DNA from: Echinostoma caproni
Taxonomy: Eukaryota > Platyhelminthes > Trematoda > Plagiorchiida > Echinostomatidae
Direction: 5' to 3'
DNA length: 14,703 nucleotides
Assembly: GCA_900618425.1 (NCBI GenBank)
Contig: UZAN01047880.1
Coordinates: 10,640-25,342, forward strand
Of this stretch, positions 1 through 9,265 are shown in pieces. A model generated the notes under the pieces. It was not told the DNA's origin and did not search any database. It saw only the letters and a list, made by a program, of their open reading frames with translations. The position numbers were made by a program, and so were the translations under genes. Every line of letters begins with the position of its first letter. Positions within the stretch are counted from its first letter, which is position 1.

Positions 1-1039
1 GCTAATTGTGAATCATTGGAATGTGCGTTTTGTATGGCTCGTACACATAAAGTGTTTTATGTGTTATCGATTTTCTGCAATCAGTAAATGAACACTAACG
101 CCTCTGAGACCTTCTATTGTGATTAAGCGATTGATAATTTTGGTCGATAGATCTTTGTCTATCTGACCGTTTGGTTTCACGACCAGAACTGTAAGACGAC
201 TGATCTCGCTTAGTTACTCAATGGTGTGACTGCTAGCCTTGAGCAGTCATGATATGCAAGTATTTTGAAACGTCTGGGTCATTTGGACATAAGTGGTCTC
301 TCGCAGTTCCAGTATAGACTCATGTTACCTTGCGAGTAAAGGAAGTTGTTCTCAAATGATTTACAAACCGATGATCATGTTGACATACACATGAATAATA
401 AATTGACAAGTTTAGTCAAGAATTGGATAAAACTGAACCTAAGGAATAATATTAAGCCACGTTCATCGACAACAGATGTTAGTTATCAATGCATATTGCG
501 GATAAACAAAGCTTTTACCACTTCATTGTACGTGGTGACTGAGTACATATGGGTGTGAGAGTGTACAACAATCAATTTATATATTTTTTCACTATAGTTC
601 CCTTGCACGTATTTTCCTAACCCCACTCAGAAGCTCGTGGAAATCAATAAGAAATTTGCACTTTATTTAAATCATCAAGCTCATCGGAAAACGTGAGAAG
701 ATCCTTGACCACGACTGTGAGAACGGCAGACATTGGATGTATACAGTTGAAGTTATTGATCTGTAGCACGCTGCATCAAACCTATAATCAGATTACACTG
801 TGAATCGTTTTTGGCTGATTCTCGTTCATATTTCATTATTCGCAGACTAATCGAAACAAGACAAACCCTCACCATTTGACATTGAATCATTGAACTCACA
901 AATGAGAACTTTTGGTGCTTATTGAGATGTTTTACCAGAAAATAGAGCAGTATTTTCTGTCATGAGAGAACAATGATCGAGGACCCTCTAAGATGCACAA
1001 ACCTTTTGTGGTGCATAATTCTGTCTGTTCTTGCTAAGA
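1..1039. other. No recognisable gene; non-coding flank
   Basis: A+T-rich sequence with stops in all frames. The longest + frame (346-558, 70 codons) resembles nothing I know and has no good splice sites around it. I looked for the N-terminal part of the Penelope-like element that follows and could not find it, so any upstream part of that element is either decayed beyond recognition or was never present. Confidence 0.5.
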
Positions 1040-2290
1040 TTATTTTGTTTAAACATAAGTCCAAAGGTTAACGAAACCAGCATACCATTAAGACCAATGC
1101 TATCCATAGTCAACTCCCCATACAATCAGACTGTCATGTGGCTCGTGGAAATTCTCGATTCAGTGCACCAAAAGATTCCTATACACAACTTGTGACACAG
1201 TTGAGTCTGTGAAGATTATCAATCAACTGAATGTAAAAAATGATCAAATGTTTTCTCTGGATGTAACTCTACTGTTATCTAATGTAACACTGTCGGAAAC
1301 TATCCATGTCCTCGGTGATACATTGACACTGAACACACAATTGGGAATACCAATAAACAATCCAAAGGAGTTAGTACTGCGATGGGTGCCCCATTAGTCC
1401 CACTGTGAGTCAATGCATTCATGGCCAAATTCGAAAATACAACGTTGAAGCAAGAAATAGAGCAAGTGAAGTTCTACTGATGCTACATGGATGGCATATT
1501 CTGTGTTACGCAAAAAGGAGGAATAGGAAACGAGAGATGGGAATATCCAATAAAGCTCAATAATCGATCCAGTTCTTGTTGCAGACAGAAGAAAGCGGCA
1601 AACTCACCTGCGTAGATGTAGCACTTCTCCAAAACAATGGTTCCTTGGAGCGTGAAATACATACTAAAGTACTTGGATGGGACAATCTACAATTATTTTA
1701 CAGCTCCTTCTCATTTAGACAGAAAAAAATCTCATTTAGTGGCTACCATCACCAGCGCAAAAGATCTGCCGTGGTAATGTGTTAAATGAAAAACGAAAAA
1801 GAAAACTAGCGAAGTTCTCGGAGAAAAACATTTTCATCAATGGTTCTTCTAGAGAAAGTTTCAGAAAAGCCCCCTATTCGAACAGGTTCACGAGACTCAG
1901 AATAAGAAATTATTCTTCCTTTGACGTTTTTAAGCAAATGGGACAGCTGACCACTTGACACTAACAGTGAAGCGGACGTAAAACGCAGTTCAATGATTGT
2001 GTCTTTTCATGGGCTCACCCATTATCCGAACTAGCCACAAAGATAGGCTACGAACGATGGTTACTCCAATGACTATTTGCTCCTTCTGGTGCATTTCCAA
2101 CGCAATGTATATTGACCGCACGGCGAGCAACCATCTCAAAAGTTGGAGGAACACTGTCCACACTTGGTAGGACAAGGGGGCACAGGGATCGTAGGTAGTG
2201 CCATTCTTAGTCAGCTTGGGCAGCTAAGTTGAATCCGACTTGATAAGCCCAAAGGGTGAATCACTGTTTCGTGTGCGCTAAAGTCAGGGC
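1040..2290 (+). mobile_element. Decayed Penelope-like retroelement (RT + GIY-YIG)
   Basis: Broken coding remains of a Penelope-like element, whose single protein normally joins a reverse transcriptase to a C-terminal GIY-YIG endonuclease. Pieces occur in the expected order but in shifting frames. About 1085 on reads PLRPM, like the LRPI motif before the RT core. At 1251-1303 FSLDVTLLLSNVTLSETI matches the FDVTSLFTNVPL motif A, with its Asp codon (1260-1262) kept. At 1379-1405 AMGAPLVPL matches AMGSPLAPL, followed by a stop. At 1484-1495 YMDG stands where YVDD is expected, so the second catalytic Asp is Gly. Around 1612 VDVALLQNNGSL matches the FLDV motif. At 2105-2122 MYIDRT resembles YIGRT of GIY-YIG, and 2149-2223 reads EHCPHLVGQGG then SAILSQLGQ in another frame, matching the EHCP...SAI.HL end of that domain. 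At least four frameshifts and several stops make it inactive. The 5' boundary and any terminal repeats were not found. Confidence 0.85.
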
Positions 2291-3195
2291 ACAGTTGATA
2301 ATAGTGGTTTGGACATTAACGACAGCGCAGACACCAAAGATTATCACATTAACTACGACCAGAGACCAGTTCAGTACCTACGGTGTAATCCGAGCGATGC
2401 ACTTTTCATTACGTGGATCATTCGAACAGTAACATTTATCGGGATGCCTGGGTTGGGTTTACTAAGGTGACTGGTACATTTTTCATCAATGGATTGGTAA
2501 CAACAACCACTTAGGCCTTAACTGCTCATTTTTTGCTAAACTCAAAGAATTGAATAAAACAGAACACCGTGCATTCATCTGAAAGAGAAGACATTTCCAA
2601 ACTTAAAAGAGGATACTATTTGTCAGAAAACGTATTACTGCATAAAGAACATCGACAAATGACACATTACAGTGGAATATTTTTTTGCAAGCTTGAGGTT
2701 ATCAGGCAGCCTGAGCGAACAAGTAATGACCACTATGAGGACACTAGAAATAAAATGGATCAATCTTCAGCAGTATTGCAAGATAATTCGACGGAACTGT
2801 ACATCATAAATTTCCTTAAGGAATCTGTTCACAAGGAGAATTACAGTTAATCACATTGACAACCTGATGCATGACGTGATGTTTGCATCACAGGAATGCT
2901 TAAGAAAGAAAAAGTAAATGTTTGGCCGACTGTTGAGCGAAGTATTGTTTAGGCTCTCTTTTTATCCACAAATCTCAGGAAAGCTAAACTGCATAGCTAT
3001 TTATCAAGTGACAGTAAAGTGAGATTGCTCCATTGTTTCACATCCTCTCATTCCCTCTCACCCATGACCTTAAAGAAATAAATTCCTTCTAATCCGTTCT
3101 ATGATCTGTTTGGATCATATTCCTCGATGTGCGGCACTTTGAATCCCTTACCTCAACACCAGACTATCTGATTATCGGCTTGTACGTTTTGTAAT
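2291..3195. other. Intergenic or intronic; no supported gene
   Basis: The first 50-150 bases may still belong to the Penelope-like relic, because a Phe-Arg-Val stretch near 2265-2275 suits the end of its endonuclease. After that nothing is recognised. A 93-codon open stretch (2569-2850, +) begins at GTG rather than ATG, is rich in charged residues and matches no family I know, so it is not called as a gene. Confidence 0.4.
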
Positions 3196-3360
3196 ACAGG
3201 GCGGTGGTAGCCCGGTGGTAACGTCACCAANCCAATTATCACCCCGGAGGACGAGTGTTTGAACCCCACCACCACCGCTTGACTTTCCCCATTTGTGTGT
3301 TGTATGGCAGCCCTCTGATTGGCCGCTTCCCCCTTCCTGAAAAAGAAAGAATAAATATTG
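3196..3360 (+). repeat. tRNA-derived SINE, copy 1
   Basis: This stretch is repeated, inverted, at 14210-14340. Shared blocks include the CCACCACCACC run after the B-box region, TGTGTGTTGTATGGCAGCCC, and ATTGGCCGCTTCCC. It has RNA polymerase III promoter-like elements: TAGCCCGGTGG (from about 3208) is one base from the A-box consensus TRGCNNAGYGG, and GTTTGAACCCC (about 3257-3267) resembles the B box GTTCGANTCC. The 3' end runs into an A-rich GAAAAAGAAAGAATAAATA tail. These are the marks of a tRNA-derived short interspersed element. An N at 3231 interrupts it. The open frames overlapping it on both strands have no gene meaning. Exact ends are uncertain, and the family name is not known to me. 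Confidence 0.75.
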
Positions 3361-3471
3361 GCTGTGCAGCAGGAGTGCCATCAGAAAATGGATGTTTTGG
3401 AATTGACAACAAGAGCATTGCAAAACATAAAATCAGGTAATCAGAAAGTTTCGTGTTGGGACAAGGGATTC

Positions 3472-3534
3472 CAAGTGGCGCAGATCGCGGAGTATGCGGA
3501 GCATGCATAAGGCTTAGGTTCAATCATTTGCGTC
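3472..3534 (+). repeat. tRNA-Ala(AGC)-like relic, probable second SINE head
   Basis: The sequence contains TGGCGCAG, like the start of a D arm. It is followed by a perfect 5-bp stem TATGC/GCATA (3493-3497 with 3505-3509) around a 7-base loop GGAGCAT whose middle triplet is AGC, an alanine anticodon. AAGGC comes next, then AGGTTCAATC, which matches the B box/T loop. The T stem does not pair (TTAGG against ATTTG) and no acceptor stem is evident, so it is not a working tRNA. A SINE head derived from tRNA-Ala, or a tRNA pseudogene, fits best. It lies just downstream of the other SINE and may form a nested or composite insertion. Confidence 0.55.
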
Positions 3535-3758
3535 AGGTAAATGAGGCATTGCTTATATTACTCTTTCATTCGATAAGAAGATGAATCAGTAAATACTCGT
3601 TGATGGTGAGAAACCAAACAACTGTTTAGCCAGCGCTGATGTGAGCGATCAAACAACGTCTAATCTACGCAATCCAAATATGCATATGGGTGCATTTCTA
3701 TTTTTTATCAATGACAAAAATATTTCGCCTATATATTACCAATATATTCCGTAATTAG

Positions 3759-3815
3759 GTAAAGATCCACAATCGTCAAAGATTTGGAACAAGAATTCAT
3801 TCAAATGCGACTGCC
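3759..3815 (+). CDS. Type A cassette exon 1 (57 nt, phase 1-1)
   Basis: Internal exon of an unrecognised multi-cassette gene. Acceptor ...GTAATTAG ends at 3758 and donor GTAAGT starts at 3816. The exon is 57 nt with two leading and one trailing base of split codons, so both flanking introns are phase 1. It encodes KDPQSSKIWNKNSFKCDC, one of three copies with the core W-[NK]-x-N-S-F-K. Matching exons at 5381, 9212 and 11721 have the same phase and nearly the same length, and the WN..NSFK codons differ from them at silent positions (Ser TCA here, TCG and TCT elsewhere). No stop, signal sequence or known domain is visible. It is the only type A copy ending C-D-C, and the first recognisable cassette in the window. 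Function is unknown; a secreted or variable peptide is a possibility only. Confidence 0.7.
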
Positions 3816-3983
3816 GTAAGTTAACGCTTCATTCAGCGTACTATCATTTCATTTATTCTCGGACACATATTTACCGAAGTGAATGCCGATGATAATGGAT
3901 TCCCTAACTTATAACACAATGCGCTTGATAATATTCTGTGACCTCCAATCTGAAATGTACAGCTTGTCTGGGTTTTCGGAATT

Positions 3984-4017
3984 TATTTCCAAGAGTATGT
4001 ATATATTTCCAAGAGTA
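3984..4017. repeat. Short direct repeat TATTTCCAAGAGTA x2
   Basis: The 14-base word TATTTCCAAGAGTA occurs at 3984-3997 and again at 4004-4017, a 20-base tandem period with the intervening bases only partly matching. It is probably a local slippage duplication in the intron. Confidence 0.85.
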
Positions 4018-4621
4018 CAATATTTGGTAACATGATAAGTGGTTTCTTTGAGACGAGACAAAACACCATTTGGTATTCCGAGATAGTGGACAGAAAATCA
4101 TTTGAAAACAATCACTCTGACACTGTTGTGCAGCTAGTTAGTAGGCAGTTAGCCACCTTCGATAGGTTAATTTGTTCATGTAAAGAATTTTCTCCGGAAT
4201 ACCGGTTTTTCTCCCCGTTTGGGTCTCACTAGTAGAGCTGAACAACTGGTCTGTGCTTTCTACCCATGCCATTTATTTTTCATTAGCTCTGCGATCCTCA
4301 TGCCCAAACCAAATCCTTCACTGCGCACGGATAAATTTGTTGCTTCTTTTCCGGATGAGTGTCGCATCGTCCTTCTCCATCCTCACCATGTGCAGTAGAT
4401 AATTGTGAATTATGGAGTACGGTTCTCAGAAAAAAACACTATAGTTCATCGCGTTGGGATACAACTGCCACTTGTGCACTCACTCACGTTTTACATACGG
4501 TTCACAATTGACAACATATTTGTAAGTTAGGTTATGTGGCTGTACTCACAAGGTGACCATCGTTAATCTAGTTATCTGTTTGAAATTCAACAGAAGCCCG
4601 TTCAAATTATAAACCAGTACT

Positions 4622-4888
4622 TTAGCAATAGAGGGTAATTGTCTCAAGTTCTCGATGTGTCTCTTGCACTAATTCTAAAGCAGTGGTATTGTGTAGATCC
4701 CTATTTCCACAATGGATGGATTCAAATACCAATATTCGGGCAAGCTCTTCACTTTCTTTGTTTTTAGAGAAAGCCACCGAATCATCATTCAATTGTGACA
4801 CAAATGCACTCTGTGCCAATGAGTGTAAGTGACTCTGAAAACGTCTGTTCAATTCCATTGACTTTCGAGACTTTGAATCGATTTTAAA
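4622..4888 (-). CDS. Uncharacterised - strand open frame, possible terminal exon
   Basis: A - strand frame of 88 codons ending in a TAA stop at the low-coordinate side. It follows a TTTAG that could be a splice acceptor (TAG at 4891-4889). An ATG lies 10 codons in, at 4858-4856. The product is hydrophilic and Glu/Leu-rich in its second half, with stretches such as KESEELARILVFES and ELVQETHRELETITL that would suit an amphipathic helix. No family is recognised. The acceptor has a poor pyrimidine tract and no second exon is identified. It could be the 3' exon of a nested gene on the other strand, or chance. It lies inside the + strand intron between cassettes 1 and 2. Confidence 0.2.
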   Translation of the reverse strand, partial: FKIDSKSRKSMELNRRFQSHLHSLAQSAFVSQLNDDSVAFSKNKESEELARILVFESIHCGNRDLHNTTALELVQETHRELETITLYC

Positions 4889-5380
4889 CTAAATCTAGCT
4901 TTATGGATGATGCACATAATGCGAGTTACGATTTGCGATAAACAATCAGATTTCAGGTGATTGTGAAACCGTGATGATAAATGGCTAGTCAAAAATCTCG
5001 TCAATGTTGCTTCTATCATTATGGCCGATAAAAAAGCGAACTTGAACCAGGCTCCGTGAATCGTTGCTATCTGTCATCACTCATCCGTTGNCTGCCCATA
5101 ACGGCAGGCTTTCAACTCTGAAAGTTAAATGCAAATCAGAGCGCTATTACCCAGGAAGCGGATTCGGTCTTTCATTTTCAATGTTCAAACAGGCGAAAAG
5201 CAAATTATTTTAATATCAGAATTTGCTAAGTTTACAACGCTGTTAAAAATCAGTTGAATAATCGCAATATCATTTCTAGTCACCCCTAAATTAAGATTGT
5301 ATATAATTTGAGAACAGATTTACTTCTTTTTATACCTGGGATAATACTGAAATGTCGTTTGTTTTTTCTACCGAAACCAG

Positions 5381-5437
5381 GTGATGGAACGGAACCGACA
5401 CAGAGTTGGAAGGAGAACTCGTTCAAATATGAAAGTC
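5381..5437 (+). CDS. Type A cassette exon 2 (57 nt, phase 1-1)
   Basis: Second intact type A cassette. It has a pyrimidine-rich acceptor (GTTTTTTCTACCGAAACCAG, ending 5380) and a GTAAGT donor at 5438. Same length and phase as the exon at 3759. It encodes DGTEPTQSWKENSFKYES; the core reads W-K-E-N-S-F-K followed by an aromatic residue, Glu and Ser, nearly the same end as the 11721 copy (NSFKHES). If spliced directly to the 3759 exon the junction codon is CGT (Arg) and the frame stays open. Synonymous differences in the NSFK codons suggest the protein sequence is kept by selection. Function is unknown; no cysteine, signal or membrane segment is present. Confidence 0.75.
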
Positions 5438-5873
5438 GTAAGTGATAATTTACTGGGTCGACCATCATTTGACCGAAATTGGTTGCAGCATACAGCAACG
5501 CGGGAAAGGTAGACTGCGCTACACACACGTACTCACGAAATAATCTCTGTTCACACATGGTGCACATCAAGCTCGAATTCATGCGAAGGACTATTTGGTG
5601 GCTACAAGCTTTTAGTTAGGCTGGTAAACTCTCGTCTTGGTTCTCTGATATAGAATTCGAAGCTGAGGGGCCTTCACAGCCACCGTCGTGATGCCTGAAT
5701 TGGTGGAATCAGTGAAAGTACATGGAGATGAGATTGGTACGTATATATGAGGCTTCTGAATCGGATGGAGTCAATCAATCTGCTTACTCTTCTTCCTTCA
5801 CAGCCGTTGTTCTATGTGGATTTGGAGTCACACAGTGGCTACAGTGGAAGCACTCAGAATCCGCGTACATAAT

Positions 5874-5888
5874 CCCCCCCCCCCCNCC
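5874..5888. repeat. C homopolymer with an unresolved base
   Basis: Twelve C bases, an N at 5886, then two more C bases. A homopolymer beside an N is a likely sequencing or assembly weak point, so the true length is uncertain. Confidence 0.9.
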
Positions 5889-5920
5889 AAATACAATTTC
5901 GACGAACATTCGGTCTTCCA

Positions 5921-5957
5921 CGATTATTATTTATTATTATTGTTATTATTATTATTT
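5921..5957. repeat. ATT trinucleotide microsatellite
   Basis: Imperfect run of ATT/TAT units with interruptions. It lies 30 bases after the C homopolymer in intron-like sequence. Confidence 0.85.
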
Positions 5958-7426
5958 GTCTTATTTTATCATAACTCCTCAACCTCTACTAAAGAGTTTC
6001 GAGTAAATTAAAACGTATTAGCGTGTAGACGAATGACCGCAAACGATGCCATTTGTTACTGCTTGTTTATCCTAAAATGTGAAATAATCTTCATGCTCAA
6101 CATCGCGTACAATAGGACAAACCTTAATGACTTGATTCGTACTAATAGCCCACCAATATTCAATATGTTGTATGTTGATCTTCCAATTCAGATAGATAAA
6201 TATTTGGCACCAAATTTGTAGGCCTTTCACAAACAACCGAACGCACCTGTTTATTTCATTGAAACAAAACAGTCCCTATTGTTCGCTGTTTGTAACGGGT
6301 TTATATTTGAATCATCCTCTGACTGTTGTACCGTGACACTTCCGGTAAAATGTATGAGAAGCGGAATGAGCTTTTATCAACCTGCATTGTGAACTCGGTA
6401 ATAGAACATTTTCATTCAGTGTGTAAACGCTCGCCGTGGTTTGAAAGTATCCACTTTTTTGTGAAAATTACGCAATGACATGAGTAAAATAGTAGAATCT
6501 TCCACATTTGATTGCGTTATGGTTGAAAGTATGTCGGGATAATGTTCGCTAAACGGAGAAGTAGAATGGCAAATATACCACAAAGTCTTAATTTCTCTGA
6601 GCTTTGATGATGCCGGTGAATGCAAACAGGAAATGACAAATATGTCAGCGTTCCAATGCTCCTGTGAACGATGAATGTTTGACTTCAAAATGCTACTTCC
6701 CTCATCTTGAATGAACAAATTTTACCCATTAGTTTTAGGTGACAGAAGCCAGCCCAGGACTTATGTATCACTCTTTCGTGGGTTTCCTGATTCATGTTTT
6801 TCTCCACAACGGTTGTTAACGTGTTCCAGATAGGGTATTGCTCTACCGCTTAGTTCTCCTCCATCCAAAACTAAGTTACTCATATAATCAGTGATATATC
6901 CATGTTTTCCTCATTAGGTCAATCAAAGTTATCTTCATATGCCATTTACAATCAATATATTCATTACTTAAATAATACTGATCAAAATGGAATACGTCCA
7001 TATGACTCTAAACTCTTCAGATAACCCCCGTTTTAGTCCTGGATTTAGAAGGAGATCAAACGTCAGGCCGCATGTTTTATTAGCCATGTTTGGCGGATTT
7101 TGAGCAGCATATGCTTGCGCCGTATCATCCAGGTGGTTTGTGGACGGAGAATCGAGCGCTTTGAGAAAGCTGTGGATCTCGAAAATTGTAATGCTGGTTT
7201 CATCTAACCATCAAGAAACGCACTGCACGCCTCTGCATTTTAACGTATCCATATTCTGGCATATTCCTTCTCGATCCCATGTGTGTGAGAAAACGTTTTC
7301 AGCCTTGCATGTGGCATACAGCCTAACGATTATATAGTTGCCTGTGAATTTGGTTTCGATGTTATATTTTAGTGCACATCTAATAATGCCTATCAACAAA
7401 TATTTTTCGCTCTTGATTGATTCTAT

Positions 7427-7476
7427 ATGATTGTCAAAACACGATTCATATCTGGAATGTATATGGCTAAGTCTTG
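7427..7476 (+). pseudogene. Possible decayed type A cassette
   Basis: The sequence ending at a strong donor (GTAAGT at 7477) reads from 7427 as D-C-Q-N-T-I-H-I-W-N-V-Y-G then a TAA stop. I-W-N sits at the same distance from the leading Asp as the F-W-N of the 11721 copy. There is no AG acceptor at the expected place and the end of the core is lost. The intron side also begins like that of the 9212 copy (GTAAGTGG...CAATGC). The similarity is short, so this may be chance. Confidence 0.3.
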
Positions 7477-7566
7477 GTAAGTGGTGTCCAATGCAAACAT
7501 CTTCGATCAGTTTGGCGGTAAGAAGGTGAAACGCAGTAACGGTTAACGGGCAAATGTTTTACGCAG

Positions 7567-7679
7567 ATTGTGCTCAAAATGACTTGCGTCGGTTAGGTCT
7601 AAATTGGGTTGAAACATTGGAACGTCATCGGCGGTTGAACTATCCGTTACATTTCCGCCAAATGCAAAACCTGGAGACA
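7567..7679 (+). CDS. Candidate 113-nt internal exon, unrecognised
   Basis: The frame is open from an acceptor-like TGTTTTACGCAG (ending 7566) to a GTAAGC donor (7680). It starts in phase 1, as the cassette exons do, but ends in phase 0, so it is not symmetric. It reads DCAQNDLRRLGLNWVETLER followed by HRRLNYPLHFRQMQNLET. Without splicing the frame stays open to a TAA near 7716. The peptide is basic, with several Arg-Arg or Arg-His pairs, and I recognise no domain. It could be an exon of the cassette gene, part of another gene, or chance. It sits between the weak cassette relic at 7427 and the one at 8529. Confidence 0.3.
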
Positions 7680-7956
7680 GTAAGCATCGAAAACCCGCCT
7701 CAAGTTATTGCTAAGTAATTTGATAGAGTATTTTATTGTTTAACAATTTTGTAAACGTTTGGTAAATTATTTGAATTTGAAATCTCTTAAACGGCTTTAA
7801 ACCTCACCGTGCGCGAAATTATGATAAATTGGAGAACAATGGGTAGTATACAAATACAAAGAAAATCACATGATACATTTACTTGAAGTGATTATTTTGA
7901 AGCGCGATTTGGGAGACTGACGTTGAATCAATGCAACTGATAGCGACTTTCTCAGT

Positions 7957-8265
7957 ATGAACAGATCATTCAAAATTAAAATCGTTATTGGGAAGGGGAA
8001 CAGGAAAACCTTTGGAGAATGCTTCTACAATCGTTCTTTATGTGACCCTTCTCTAACAATCGGTAAAAGCAAAAGTGCCAAACGTCTAGTACAGAGCAAA
8101 AATGACTGTCTGGATTATGGAAGAAGCTTTAAAATAGGAAATCCTTGGGAATTGAATATGCCAATCTTCAGCCCGCTGTCAGTCGTTGACTGTTGTATCA
8201 GACAAAGACACAAAGGAGCTTATTATGTGGAACCTTCGTCTCTGTCAAAAGGAGTTGCGCAGTAG
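7957..8265 (+). CDS. Uncharacterised 102-codon open frame
   Basis: The longest ATG-initiated + frame outside the transposon relics: 102 codons ending in TAG. An acceptor-like CGACTTTCTCAG lies immediately before it (ending 7955), so it could be an exon rather than a complete gene. The product is basic and Lys/Arg/Ser-rich, with five cysteines and no hydrophobic signal or membrane segment. A weak internal donor (GGTAAAAGC, near 8060) is present. No family resemblance is recognised, and the length is not improbable for chance. Confidence 0.2.
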   Translation: MNRSFKIKIVIGKGNRKTFGECFYNRSLCDPSLTIGKSKSAKRLVQSKNDCLDYGRSFKIGNPWELNMPIFSPLSVVDCCIRQRHKGAYYVEPSSLSKGVAQ

Positions 8266-8528
8266 TAGTTTTCTCAGCTGGATATTTAGCAATGACAAGT
8301 GTAGTTAACTGCAAGTGATTGGAGTGCAAATCCTTATACAAGTTAAATTAACTCATATGATTTAGATCCCGAACTCAACTCCAACAAACGTTCGTCTATG
8401 CTGGAGAAAATCAATCAATCAATGTCCATTTCAATGCTGAAGAGAGAGCATATACGGGAGATTGTATTGCTTAGTTCCAATCTCTTTCAAGCATTAATAG
8501 CACTGTTCCTTTTATTGATAAACACCTG

Positions 8529-8582
8529 ACGACTCGGTACCTGAACAGTTTTGCAATTGGTTTTCCTGCGATCTTGATTGTT
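8529..8582 (+). pseudogene. Type A-like cassette with lost acceptor
   Basis: A 54-nt stretch ending at a perfect GTAAGT donor (8583), open in the cassette phase and encoding DSVPEQFCNWFSCDLDC. Its length matches the 54-nt exon at 9212, and E-Q-F-C-N lines up with the E-R-F-W-N of the 11721 copy. The two bases before it are TG instead of AG (ACACCTG), so this exon could not be spliced in as it stands. The nearest AG downstream (8547-8548) would leave a 34-nt remainder, which shifts the frame. It looks like a recently silenced cassette, since its reading frame is still intact; a sequencing error at the acceptor is the other explanation. The three cysteines are unusual for type A. Confidence 0.5.
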
Positions 8583-9211
8583 GTAAGTAATTGTTGGCCC
8601 AACGTACCACATTCTTCTCGCTGGGAGAGCCACATCCCATGAATTGTTTGATTTTATCATATCACTTTAAATGTCTATTTCTTCGCTACAATTATCAGGG
8701 AGTACTATTAAATATATCAGGGTCTGAAACAAATACATGATCATATTTACCTTGATTAGAAACAGGACAATCATAATATAATTTGTGCGATAAATTACTG
8801 GTATTTAGGAATCTATGTAAATTACAACCGCCGTGGAGTCCCATCTATCTGGGATGTAAATATCGATCTGAAATGATGTGTGGCTAGATAAGGTAGGACG
8901 GAGATGACTGTCACTAAGTTATTAAAATGAATTACCCTGATGATTTCTGGCAAATTCCAGTCACTGTTTGAGTTGCACTGTGTTAACCTTTCTCATCAGT
9001 TGAAGATTTAAGTAAGAGATGCGAAGAAGAATTAAATACTTAAATACTTAAATACTGTGAAAACTATTCTGAGCCAATTTATGTCAGTGTATATATGTAC
9101 ATATAGTTGTGTGCGCCGTGGGGCATGGATATTCAGCTGACAAGCAATGACTTATGAGAGATGGAGGCAACAATGATAAAGACCAATGACAAATTTTTCA
9201 TTTTGCATCAG
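8583..9211. other. Intron-like spacer before cassette 4
   Basis: About 630 bases of A+T-rich sequence with no open frame of note. Its only structure is the 8-base tandem repeat at 9032-9055. Confidence 0.5.
9032..9055. repeat. TTAAATAC tandem repeat, three units
   Basis: Three exact copies of the 8-base unit TTAAATAC in a row. It is a short minisatellite-like tract in intron-like sequence about 150 bases before the 9212 cassette. Confidence 0.9.
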
Positions 9212-9265
9212 ATGATCCTGTACGAGCACCATTTTGGAATATGAAGGCACTTCAGACAGATACGA
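9212..9265 (+). CDS. Type A cassette exon 4 (54 nt, phase 1-1)
   Basis: The acceptor is TTCATTTTGCATCAG ending at 9211; the donor GTAAGT starts at 9266. The exon is 54 nt, three shorter than the other intact type A exons, and still phase 1-1. It encodes DPVRAPFWNMKALQTDT after a split Asp/His codon. F-W-N is shared with the 11721 copy, but the NSFK part has become K-A-L-Q, so this is the most diverged intact member. Joined to the following type B exon at 9839 the junction codon is ATA (Ile) and the frame stays open. Only 573 bases separate it from that exon, so the two may have duplicated as an A-B pair. Function unknown. Confidence 0.65.

Larger units (their letters stand above)
3816..5380. 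other. Intron between type A cassettes 1 and 2
   Basis: About 1.56 kb of A+T-rich sequence lying between two cassette exons in the same orientation. It holds a 14-base direct repeat (3984-3997 and 4004-4017), a - strand open frame at 4622-4888 listed separately, and a single N at 5091. I see no other recognisable element. Confidence 0.55.
5438..7426. other. Intron-like region after cassette 2
   Basis: About 2 kb without a supported gene. It contains a C homopolymer with an N (5874-5888) and an ATT-rich microsatellite (5921-5957). Two phrases starting CCTTCACAGCC (near 5670 and 5796) are faintly alike but too diverged to call a repeat. A 100-codon - strand frame (6416-6718) and a + frame at 6033-6221 match nothing I recognise. 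Confidence 0.45.

Noticed and set aside
3371..3436. Another type A-like cassette (C-F-G-I-D-N-K-S-I-A-K-H) before a GTAATC donor
   Set aside because: The resemblance to NSFKH needs an inserted residue. The stretch directly follows a SINE tail, the donor is poor and the acceptor is unclear.
3172..3523. Overlapping open frames on both strands across the SINE
   Set aside because: They coincide with repeat sequence that recurs at 14210-14340 in other frames; no protein family fits.
3472..3534. Functional tRNA-Ala gene
   Set aside because: The T stem does not pair and no acceptor stem is visible, so a SINE head or pseudogene is more likely.
4590..4620. Possible type A core around CCGTTCAAATTATAAACC
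   Set aside because: Only the TTCAAAT word matches; it has no Trp, no donor and the wrong phase.
8185..8215. Asp-Cys-Cys in the 7957-8265 frame as a type B relative
   Set aside because: No Lys-Pro before it, no C-x2-C after it and no splice donor nearby.
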